DNA of 6,480 nucleotides from a bacterium (lineage in GTDB: Archaea > Thermoproteota > Nitrososphaeria > Nitrososphaerales > CADDZS01): the NCBI GenBank assembly GCA_027310845.1, contig DAIDAB010000120.1:1-6480 (forward strand). The letters are read 5' to 3'. The position numbers and the translations under genes were made by a program. Under the pieces are notes generated by a model. That model saw only the letters and a program-made list of their open reading frames with translations, was not told the DNA's origin and searched no databases. Below, one piece after another: positions 1-5,186 of this stretch. The stretch's first letter is position 1; the number at the start of each line of letters is the position of its first letter.

Positions 1-320
1 ATTGAAGACCAACTCCAGAATGTAGATCTTCCGACTTCTCCTAGTTCCTCAAAGCATACGATTTCATTAATCTAAAATAACTATATTGTCCTAAATCCAC
101 TGGTGTATCAAATACTTGTTTGGCCTGGTTGAAATGACAATAGCGTGATTCAACTTTCAACCAAGAACATTGTTTAGTGTCTTACTCGCACCTCGAATCA
201 GCGCGGTTTTCGTACATACCTTCAGAAATGCCCGTGGCTAACCTATTGGATGTCAATAGACTGAAAAAGAGAGAAGGTCTGGTTCTAAAGACCCTCTATT
301 TCCAAGCTTTGCTTCTTTTC
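1..320. other. left-edge stretch with no supported gene
   Basis: I see no convincing gene here. On the plus strand the frame beginning at base 1 stays open to a TAA at 73-75 (24 codons), so it could be the C-terminal tail of a gene entering from the left. A minus-strand frame is also open from about base 72 to the edge. Both are too short to judge. The rest is AT-rich sequence downstream of the convergent-facing mscL gene, without a clear terminator T-run. Confidence 0.4.
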
Positions 321-719
321 CTATTTGTTGAGGCCATATCGAGTAGCTATCTTCACGATGATGAAGATTACCAAGGTGACGATTATGAAAGTTATTACAG
401 CAACCGCAAAGTCTCCAATCCCGAAAACTTGTTTGTTAACAATAGCTGAATAAGTTGAGAGGTTTCCTAGTCCTGGAGCCGCTAACCCTATGATTGGCAT
501 GATCAGGTCCTTGACGAGAGCGAGAACGACAGCTCCAAGATATACACCTAAAATAAATGCCACCGCAAGTCCCAACACCTTGTACTGTGAGAGGAACGTC
601 ATGAACTCGTTTCGCATTCCCTTCGGTGCCGCAGCAGCAGGGGCTGGAGTAAGCAATTTTGTGATCTTTCTAAGTTCCGCAAGTATTTCACTATCGGCTG
701 AAACAGTTTCATCAGGCAA
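321..719 (-). CDS. mscL: large-conductance mechanosensitive channel, MscL family
   Basis: A 132-residue membrane protein that would form a homo-oligomeric pore opening under membrane tension and releasing solutes on osmotic downshock. The MscL core is recognisable: a short amphipathic segment MRNEFMTFLSQYK (about 35-47), a long first transmembrane helix (about 48-78, Gly/Ala-rich, ending KDLIMPIIG, the counterpart of bacterial ADIIMPPLG), a short periplasmic loop with VFGIGDF, and a second helix (about 103-127). Size matches the family (E. coli 136 aa). The charged helix and Ala/Pro linker that bacterial MscL carries at the C-terminus appear here at the N-terminus (EILAELRKITKLL, 11-23, then PAPAAAAPKG), and the protein ends right after TM2. 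The start chosen is TTG at 719; no in-frame ATG lies upstream, and a CTG at 731 is an alternative. Family assignment is solid; the gating regime is inferred. Confidence 0.9.
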   Translation of the reverse strand: MPDETVSADSEILAELRKITKLLTPAPAAAAPKGMRNEFMTFLSQYKVLGLAVAFILGVYLGAVVLALVKDLIMPIIGLAAPGLGNLSTYSAIVNKQVFGIGDFAVAVITFIIVTLVIFIIVKIATRYGLNK

Positions 720-751
720 TTCTAATTTCAGAATTTTTGTAGCTTGACCCG

Positions 752-765
752 CCTATAATCCTTTG
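752..765 (-). promoter_or_regulatory. TATA-like promoter of mscL
   Basis: On the minus strand the sequence reads AAAGGATTATAGG, with a TATA-like core at 759-754 and a purine-rich BRE-like stretch before it. Archaeal initiation about 26 nt downstream would fall near 729-731, giving a leader of roughly 10 nt before the TTG start at 719. Position and sequence fit; no transcript evidence. Confidence 0.5.
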
Positions 766-974
766 TTTCTGCAGATGATATTCTCATTAAATTAGAATGC
801 AGGACGAAGGAATGCAGAAGTCGGCCTTCCCGGTCACGATAGAGGACTCTAGAAGAATACTTTACCAATATCGTGTCCTTTCTTGACTCGCTGGCTTACC
901 TTTGCTTCGGAGACCCTGTTATGTTTGTGACATTTGCTGCGTACACCTATATAGTACTACACTCCTATTACACA

Positions 975-1067
975 CTAGCGATAGACAATGGCAACAACAA
1001 CAACAAGATCAATACCAACACCAACGCTGACACCAATCAGACCCGCAACAACCATTAGAGAACGCAT
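975..1067 (-). CDS. possible 30-residue single-span membrane peptide
   Basis: ATG at 1067 opens a short frame, MRSLMVVAGLIGVSVGVGID followed by LVVVVAIVYR, ending in TAG. It reads as one transmembrane helix with Arg at both ends, which suits a small membrane peptide. The opposite strand is a run of Asn/Thr codons, a typical antisense image of a Val/Gly-rich helix. There is no clear Shine-Dalgarno or TATA box, and a small hairpin (AACGC-ATTTC-GCGTT, 1061-1075) overlaps the start. No family is recognised. A chance frame is quite possible. Confidence 0.25.
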   Translation of the reverse strand: MRSLMVVAGLIGVSVGVGIDLVVVVAIVYR

Positions 1068-1860
1068 TTCGCGTTTAGGCTCACAAATCCTGCAAGCCGT
1101 TTCACAATCTGTGTTCTACATATCACGGATCATTGGGATAGCCTAGCAGAAACCCTCTGAAAATTAGCTCGAGACTTGAGTAAGCAAATCCAAAGGCGTT
1201 CTTTTTTCTCCTCCGGAATCACGCGCCAGATGTAGCGTCCGATCGGGTAACTATCGAAGTTCTGTCTTTATTAACCGTCATTTAGGTTTCTTAATTCTGA
1301 AGAATCGGAGAGACTCTAAAGCGTTCTGTGTCCTTTTGGGCCGCAAACCCTCCAACCAATGATGAAGCATCTGTTTGCTACCCGAAAAAGGAACTCTCCT
1401 CCGAGAAGTTCTTCCTCAAGAGCATCTTAGTTAAGTCAGACTTGCGCTCTTGGCTTAGGGTTACTAGCGCACTCTTTTCTGGGTTGCGCATCCTTCCTCC
1501 TTCATTAAGTCGATCTACATCAGGAACTAGTTGGGCCACATTAATTACGAAGAAGGAATAGCTAAGGCGCTTCACTGACAAACGCATCTTCGATATGGTA
1601 AGAAGTGTGATTGGACAAGCAATGTAGACCGTATCCGCTCTCCGCAGCAGAATTGGAATGTATTTCCCAAGTAATCGTTGGAAAAGGCCCTGCCCATGAC
1701 TGGCTTCCTGCCTATTCAAAGTGAGGCCAAAGTCAGTCTCAAGATGGTCGATAATATGGACTCTAATGATCCATCGCGATGCGGGAAGGATTCAATTACC
1801 TTTAGGTAGATGAAGTTCATAGTTACGTTTTGAAGGGCTATTTGCTTCATGTGGTCGGTG
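1068..1860. other. long stretch without a supported gene
   Basis: About 790 bases with no gene I can defend. The longest open frame is on the minus strand from about 1788 to 1378; no ATG precedes its largest part (a TTG lies at 1719), it has no recognisable domain, and it is followed after its stop by another 28 open codons. A plus-strand frame over the same bases looks like its antisense image. It might be the remains of a gene, but composition and sequence give no family. No tRNA, CRISPR or clear insertion-sequence ends were seen. Confidence 0.4.
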
Positions 1861-1890
1861 GCGGGAAAAAGACTTTTCACATCCTCCCGC
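1861..1890. repeat. inverted repeat just upstream of pyrF
   Basis: GCGGGA at 1861-1866 pairs with TCCCGC at 1885-1890, and inside it GAAAA/TTTTC can pair around AGAC. The repeat ends 26 bases before the pyrF start codon, exactly where an archaeal TATA box or transcription start would be expected. It could be an operator over the promoter or an RNA hairpin. No clear TATA box is visible in its place. Function is inferred from position only. Confidence 0.3.
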
Positions 1891-1916
1891 TTTGATCTTC
1901 TGGATGATACCAGAGA

Positions 1917-2663
1917 ATGAAGACTCGATTACATAACCATGTAAGAAGCAAGATTATGGTTGCATTAGATGTTGTCACTAGGAAGGAGGCACTCACAATT
2001 GTTGAACAATTGAAAGATCATGTGGCGTACTTTATGGTGGGCCTTGAATTGATAAACTCCGTTGGATACGGGATTGTCAGGAAGATAACTGATCTGGGTG
2101 GAAAGGTATTCTTGGACCTCAAGTTTTTCGACATCCCAAACACAGTCACCACCGCGTCGGCCTCCGTTACCAAATTAGGCGTCAGTGCATTCGACGTGCA
2201 TGCTCTCGGAGGAATCAGAATGATGGATGCCGCTCGCTCCGCGGCTTCGGCTGCCGCAAAAGAGGCAGGTGTTGATTGTCCATTGATTTTCGGAGTCACT
2301 GTGCTGTCAAGCGTTGATCAAGAGATGTTCAATCACGAATTATACTTTGCAGGAGACATTCAAGATTACGTTCTTCATCTTGCAAAACTCGCAGAGCGTG
2401 GAAGGATGGACGGCGTCATTGTTTCCTCTTTTGAAGCAAGAGCCATCAAGGCAGCAATCCCAAATTTGAAGCTGATCGTAGCAGGAATCAGACCTGACTG
2501 GGCAGACCAGAACGATCAGTCAAGGGTTGTGACGCCCCACAGAGCCATCAAAGACGGCGCCGACTATCTCGTTTTGGGCCGAGCTCTAATTCATCCACCA
2601 AGGGAGATTGGCTCGCCGATTGATGCGCTCAGGTTAATTGAGGAAGAGATGCAACAGTCTTGA
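1917..2663 (+). CDS. pyrF: orotidine 5'-phosphate decarboxylase (bacterial-type group), unusual active site
   Basis: Catalyses OMP to UMP plus CO2, the last step of de novo pyrimidine synthesis, as a cytosolic TIM-barrel dimer. Visible landmarks: substrate Asp in VALDV (D18), the signature FLDLKFFDIPNTV with D67, K69 and D72, VHALGG (95-99), and the phosphate-binding end AGIRPDWA (R192) ... DYLVLGRALIHPP (R222). The usual KVGLEL/KVGxEL motif reads FMVGLEL here, so M40 replaces the lysine that completes the Asp-Lys-Asp-Asp network; the codon is ATG, one base from AAG. The sequence resembles the bacterial subfamily (GIRP-W...DQ-R-TP--AI--GADYLV-GR), not the shorter methanogen type with DFKVADIP. 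Length (248) is normal. ATG 1917 adds 13 residues before the first core strand; ATG 1956 begins directly at MVALDV and is an alternative. No other pyrimidine gene is adjacent. Confidence 0.92.
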   Translation: MKTRLHNHVRSKIMVALDVVTRKEALTIVEQLKDHVAYFMVGLELINSVGYGIVRKITDLGGKVFLDLKFFDIPNTVTTASASVTKLGVSAFDVHALGGIRMMDAARSAASAAAKEAGVDCPLIFGVTVLSSVDQEMFNHELYFAGDIQDYVLHLAKLAERGRMDGVIVSSFEARAIKAAIPNLKLIVAGIRPDWADQNDQSRVVTPHRAIKDGADYLVLGRALIHPPREIGSPIDALRLIEEEMQQS

Positions 2664-2832
2664 GTTCGACCCCAAGGATTTACTGATAAGTGCGAGAGCA
2701 AACCGTGATTTCATCGCTAATCAATTCAAGCAGATCCTTCCAAGAGAGAAACTCCTTGGCCAGTCATCTCTGGAACTGCTACTTTGCCTTGGGAATAGAT
2801 GAATAAAACTATTCAATAGATTGGAATGGAGA
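2664..2832. other. intergenic region between convergent pyrF and tRNA-Gly
   Basis: No gene seen. It contains an inverted repeat GAATAG (2793-2798) / CTATTC (2809-2814). Read on the minus strand its loop contains TTTT and it begins 19 bases past the tRNA-Gly 3' end, so it may help end tRNA transcription. There is no strong T-run on the pyrF strand. Confidence 0.3.
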
Positions 2833-2867
2833 TGCGGCGACCGGGATTTGAACCCGGGTTACCAGCG

Positions 2868-2889
2868 TACTGTTCTCAAGTCTTGAGAT
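2868..2889 (-). other. tRNA-Gly intron 2 (22 nt, canonical 37/38)
   Basis: The intron lies one base 3' of the anticodon, the usual archaeal site. Its body folds as TCTCAA-GAC-TTGAGA. On either side the three-base bulges CAA and TAC are each cut between bases two and three. The helix between them pairs CTG of the loop with CAG of the intron, with a C/A mismatch as fourth pair, so it is a slightly relaxed bulge-helix-bulge. Confidence 0.85.
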
Positions 2890-2914
2890 TGGCAGGCTGA
2901 TGTCCTAGACCAGG

Positions 2915-2976
2915 CTTTCCCGCAAATTGCTCAATTCATCTTTCGCAAGGCGCAAAAGATTGTTGAGGAGCTGCGT
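2915..2976 (-). other. tRNA-Gly intron 1 (62 nt, D-loop, after position 15)
   Basis: Non-canonical intron interrupting the D-loop after G15. It can fold into one long hairpin: CGCA/TGCG next to the ends, then GCTC/GAGC, then a nine-pair stem ATCTTTTGC/GCGAAAGAT closed by GCCTT. The flanking bulges are AGA and AGC, each cut between bases two and three. The short helix between them pairs TCT with GGA (one G-T) and has a G/A mismatch. Boundaries follow from the restored acceptor and D-arm. Confidence 0.85.
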
Positions 2977-3017
2977 CTAGACGATCGCCGCATTGAAATT
3001 ATCATCTTTTGACTGAC

Positions 3018-3031
3018 TGATAAAACGGTTT
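3018..3031 (-). promoter_or_regulatory. TATA-like promoter of tRNA-Gly
   Basis: On the minus strand AAACCG is followed by TTTTATCA (3025-3018), a BRE plus TATA arrangement. The TATA-like core lies 27-34 bases before the true tRNA 5' end at 2991. That spacing fits a start a few bases upstream of the mature end and also supports the distant 5' exon. Confidence 0.5.
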
Positions 3032-3215
3032 CTGATAATCGTGCTTGTTTCAAGATGCACAAGATTCAATCAAATGTATGAAAAAAATCAACAACCCGTG
3101 TTCAAATAATCCTTGGCTCCACCGCCGCCTCTGTCAATGCCAGCGAAGAAATCTATCAATCAGCGGTGCGAGCCTTCTGAAGCAGTTCGTATACTGATGT
3201 TCTGACTATAGGGAA

Positions 3216-3522
3216 ATGAATAATCAAGCGATCTGTATAGGTCTGGCTGACAACGATACCTCAAATGCAAAGAGACTTTCAAAGCTCCTGCAATAGAATC
3301 TCAAAAGCTTCGAAGTTCTGTCATGTTAAAATCCGTGCAATATCAAAGAAAGCTGGAATACTAGCTGCAATGAAGAAATCAATGAGATGAGGCGATCCGA
3401 CAAAGGATCTTCACTTGAAGGAGCTGCTGCTCCGAGCACGACTATCGTGTTTGCGATCTCTCTTGCCTCTGCCAATAACGGGATAATAAAAAAAAGTCGG
3501 TCTAGCAAGCAGTGAAGAAGCT
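3216..3522 (+). pseudogene. possible decayed receiver-like coding sequence
   Basis: ATG 3216 opens 26 codons (reading MNNQAICIGLADNDTSNAKR then LSKLLQ) to a TAG at 3294. The same frame continues NLKSFEVLSC to a TAA at 3327, then runs open through NEEINEMRRSDKG to a TGA near 3520. The first part resembles the opening of a response-regulator receiver domain (hydrophobic strand, acidic D-N-D, helix, second strand FEVLS), but the phospho-acceptor strand is not recognisable. Two in-frame stops rule out an intact protein. The similarity is by eye and the call is tentative. A minus-strand frame over the same bases reads through a T-run and looks like its shadow. Confidence 0.25.
3483..3501 (-). terminator. 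T-run terminator after the surface-protein gene
   Basis: On the minus strand a run of eight T (3495-3488) begins six bases after the TAG of the 3502-4140 gene, followed by ATTATCC. Archaeal RNA polymerase terminates on such U-tracts without needing a hairpin, and none is present. Confidence 0.55.
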
Positions 3523-4140
3523 CGTGAAATTCACGTTACTAGTTCCAGCACTGGTGAAGGAAAGAATCTGGGTTCCAGTGATCATCGCATCATAAGTAGC
3601 GTTAGCGTAAACCTCCAAATTACCTACACCATAGTAATATGGGCCAGACATCGAATAGTTGTACCAGTAAAGCGTCCCAGCAATGCTGTATGGCGTTCCA
3701 CAAGATATTGTGTACCAATCCATCACATGCATTGGAATATACAAATCCTCATGGTTCCCCAAGTAAACCGGTTGAATGCCACTAGAGACCGGGACGAGTG
3801 TGTAATTTGCGACCTGCCAGTATATTCCTATAGTAGCGTTCCCATGAGTTGCGACGCTTGTGATCTGAGTTATGGGAGTTGGTTGTGTGACCTGAGTCTG
3901 AGTTGTCGGATGCATTACAGTCTGAGTCACAGTGGTTGTCTCCTTCGATATGACAGTCTGAGTAATGGTGGTTAGTCCGTTCTGGAATACGGTGACGGTG
4001 AGAGTCGTTACGGAAGAGTCAGTTGTTGTGGAAGATGAAACTGTGGTAACTGCTTGATTTGCAACCACAAACCCAGCACCAAGCATTGTAGACAGTGCAA
4101 TCAGGACCAAACCCATTGCAACGAAATGATGAAAAGGCAT
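3502..4140 (-). CDS. secreted or membrane-anchored Thr-rich surface protein
   Basis: A 212-residue protein of unknown function. Residues 8-28 form a hydrophobic helix (VAMGLVLIALSTMLGAGFVV) serving as signal peptide or N-terminal anchor; no lipobox Cys is seen. Residues 30-97 are a Thr/Ser/Val/Gln-rich stalk with repeats such as TTTVTQTV and TQTQVTQ, typical of extended, glycosylated archaeal surface proteins. Residues 99-212 look like a compact beta-rich domain rich in Tyr/Trp with two cysteines (C147, C212) that could form a disulfide. N-glycosylation sequons occur at N101, N112, N161, N180 and N204. ATG at 4140 is well placed. No pilin or S-layer family motif is recognised. It stands alone, followed by a T-run terminator. 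Confidence 0.75.
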   Translation of the reverse strand: MPFHHFVAMGLVLIALSTMLGAGFVVANQAVTTVSSSTTTDSSVTTLTVTVFQNGLTTITQTVISKETTTVTQTVMHPTTQTQVTQPTPITQITSVATHGNATIGIYWQVANYTLVPVSSGIQPVYLGNHEDLYIPMHVMDWYTISCGTPYSIAGTLYWYNYSMSGPYYYGVGNLEVYANATYDAMITGTQILSFTSAGTSNVNFTSFFTAC

Positions 4141-4235
4141 CTGTAAATGATAATGCTCTTCCGACTTAACTAGTCAGACTAACATTCTTCCATAGGGTTC
4201 TTTCAGCTTACCCTGAACGCCTTAGCATTGGTTCT

Positions 4236-4388
4236 TTCTACAGGTGAGGAGTACCACGCGCATTGTAGAATACATCAAGATTGAGATGTTTGCCGCAATA
4301 GGAGAAGCGCTTTTTTCGCCGACTTTTCGCATGGTTTGAGGTCCATGCATAGACTGGGAGCCCCGTTCTCCTGGCTCATTTTTCTATC
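4236..4388 (+). ncRNA. candidate structured RNA ending in a terminator-like hairpin
   Basis: Three inverted repeats follow one another in a gene-free region: TTCTACA (4236-4242) with TGTAGAA (4264-4270), GCATGG (4329-4334) with CCATGC (4343-4348), and GAGCC (4358-4362) with GGCTC (4373-4377). The last is followed by ATTTTTC. On the plus strand this resembles a small transcript closed by a terminator. No known RNA family (SRP, RNase P, C/D box) is recognised, no clear promoter precedes it, and the stems are short. Confidence 0.25.
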
Positions 4389-4851
4389 TGGAGTGTTGTG
4401 ATACCTGCTGCAGCCAATAGTATTTTTTGTTTTACCTTTAATGGGATTGTGAATCCGAGTAGCGATTCCAAAGTTGCAGAGATGAGGAAGAAAGAGTTAG
4501 ACTGCTCTGGTGTAGGAAGCGTAAGAGATAGTTTGATCGCGACTAACTGTCATGAACATTTCTGATAGCGGATAGGTGAGGATCGCACAGTCTAAAGGCA
4601 TCGGAAGAGAAACGCTGATGAAGAACCCGCAAACGACTACGGAAATCCCAAGAGTCGACCCGATGAAGTTGTCGGGTAATCCGCAGGGTTGCGAATGATT
4701 TGGATTCGCGGTTACGAGCCTCAGACCGAATGGTACCGTAGGATACCACTTTGGCCTTGGCTTAGCTTGACCATTAGATCTCTTCTTGTTTTGAATCAGG
4801 AAATATTCTTGCTTGTAGAATCTGTGAATTTTGAACAACCGTGTTACGTGG

Positions 4852-4865
4852 TAGGCCTAATATAT
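4852..4865 (+). promoter_or_regulatory. TATA-like promoter of tRNA-Ala
   Basis: TAATATAT at 4858-4865 lies 31-38 bases before the tRNA 5' end at 4896, with GTAGGCC as a weak BRE before it. The spacing matches an archaeal tRNA promoter with a short 5' leader. Confidence 0.5.
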
Positions 4866-4895
4866 GTCGCTGAAAACACGCTAGATGTAATCAGT

Positions 4896-4999
4896 GGGCC
4901 GGTCGTCTAGCCTGGTAGGATACAGCGTGTTGGGTGAATCCTCATGCATCGAGCACTTTGGCATGGTGGGGGTCCTGGGTTCAAATCCCAGCCGGTCCA
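4896..4999 (+). tRNA. tRNA-Ala(GGC) with a non-canonical intron
   Basis: Removing 4924-4953 leaves a 74-nt cloverleaf. Acceptor GGGCCGG/CCGGTCC pairs fully and has G3-U70, the alanine identity element, with discriminator A at 4999. The D-stem is GTC/GAT. The anticodon stem C27 + CACT pairs with GGTGG, the loop TTGGCAT has anticodon GGC at 4960-4962, the variable loop is GGGTC, and the T-arm is CTGGG-TTCAAAT-CCCAG. CCA is not encoded. Reading TTGGG (4930-4934) as a proline anticodon fails because no 3' partner stem with a normal variable loop exists. The 3' end is duplicated at 6433-6446. Confidence 0.9.
4924..4953 (+). other. tRNA-Ala intron (30 nt, between positions 27 and 28)
   Basis: Non-canonical intron splitting the first pair of the anticodon stem from the rest. 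Its body forms GCGTG/CATGC with a possible inner GGG/CCT. The flanking bulges are ACA (cut AC^A) and AGC (cut AG^C). The short helix between them pairs GAT of the exon with ATC of the intron, with a G/G mismatch as fourth pair. Excision at exactly these points gives a fully paired anticodon stem. Confidence 0.82.
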
Positions 5000-5000
5000 T
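4987..5000 (+). repeat. 14-base direct repeat, copy 1 (tRNA-Ala 3' end)
   Basis: CCCAGCCGGTCCAT covers the 3' T-stem, 3' acceptor strand and discriminator of tRNA-Ala plus one base. It is identical to 6433-6446. Tyrosine recombinases of archaeal elements commonly use tRNA 3' ends as attachment sites, so this could be one end of an integrated element. Confidence 0.5.
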
Positions 5001-5186
5001 CCACTGCACTTAGGTAAAATAGGAGGTCGCAATATAGGACAGTTGACCTTCGAATTTGATTGTAGCGCGCTGATTCTGCAAGTGTGATCCAGTCCATCCT
5101 GAATTCGATAACGCGGGTCACCGGTTCCAGAAGTGTAAGACGACTGTTAGTCTCCTTGTGCAGATAGTCTAAAAAGAGTCGAAGCA

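Larger units (their letters stand above)
2833..2991 (-). tRNA. tRNA-Gly(GCC) with two introns
   Basis: Removing 2976-2915 and 2889-2868 leaves a 75-nt cloverleaf. The acceptor is seven perfect pairs (GCGGCGA 2991-2985 with TCGCCGC 2840-2834) plus discriminator A. The D-stem is GTC/GAC, the anticodon stem TCAGC/GCTGG, the anticodon loop CTGCCAC with GCC at 34-36, and the T-arm CCGGG-TTCAAAT-CCCGG. CCA is not encoded. Exons are 2991-2977, 2914-2890 and 2867-2833. The joined D-arm TCGTCTAG^CCTGGT is identical to the uninterrupted D-arm of the tRNA-Ala at 4896-4999, an independent check on the first intron's ends. Without that intron the 5' end would be misplaced near 2923, giving an acceptor with two mismatches and a D-arm about six bases short. 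Confidence 0.92.
4141..4895. other. long stretch without a supported gene, with hairpins
   Basis: About 750 bases between the divergent surface-protein and tRNA-Ala genes. Open frames on both strands (mainly 4497-4838 minus and 4689-4910 plus) overlap each other, lack recognisable domains, and the plus one runs into the tRNA. I do not call them. The left half contains the hairpin series described separately at 4236-4388; the right end holds the tRNA-Ala promoter. Confidence 0.4.

Noticed and set aside
177..747. Plus-strand frames at 177-449 and 490-747
   Set aside because: They lie antisense to the well-supported mscL gene and have no recognisable domain.
873..1058. Plus-strand 61-codon frame ending in an Asn/Thr-rich tail
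   Set aside because: The tail comes from an AAC-rich stretch, the start is a GTG without a promoter or RBS, and no family is recognised.
1328..1719. Overlapping plus (1328-1561) and minus (1378-1719) frames
   Set aside because: They are mutual antisense images, start at GTG and TTG, and carry no recognisable motif. The minus frame may be a gene remnant but this cannot be shown.
2018..2299. Minus-strand 93-codon frame
   Set aside because: Fully antisense to pyrF.
2833..2923. A tRNA-Gly with 5' end at 2923, making it a shortened or broken tRNA
   Set aside because: It leaves two acceptor mismatches and a D-arm about six bases short, whereas GCGGCGA at 2991-2985 restores a perfect gene.
3326..3508. 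Minus-strand 60-codon hydrophobic frame
   Set aside because: It starts at a TTG inside the surface-protein gene end and translates the T-run terminator; most likely a shadow.
3727..3975. Plus-strand 82-codon frame
   Set aside because: Antisense to the surface-protein gene; its Cys/Ser-rich sequence mirrors the Thr-rich stalk.
27..4167. Eleven-base repeat TCTTCCGACTT at 27-37 and 4157-4167
   Set aside because: A few 11-base matches are expected by chance in a window of this size and neither copy has a meaningful context.
4614..4660. C-box-like TGATGA near 4616 as a C/D box guide RNA
   Set aside because: No CTGA D or D' boxes at the right spacing.
4497..4910. Three overlapping frames (4497-4838 and 4543-4749 minus, 4689-4910 plus)
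   Set aside because: They overlap on both strands with no domain, and the plus one runs into tRNA-Ala.
4896..4999. Reading the plus-strand tRNA as tRNA-Pro (TGG or GGG anticodon at 4930-4934)
   Set aside because: No matching 3' anticodon-stem strand with a normal variable loop; the alanine reading with intron removal pairs completely and has G3-U70.
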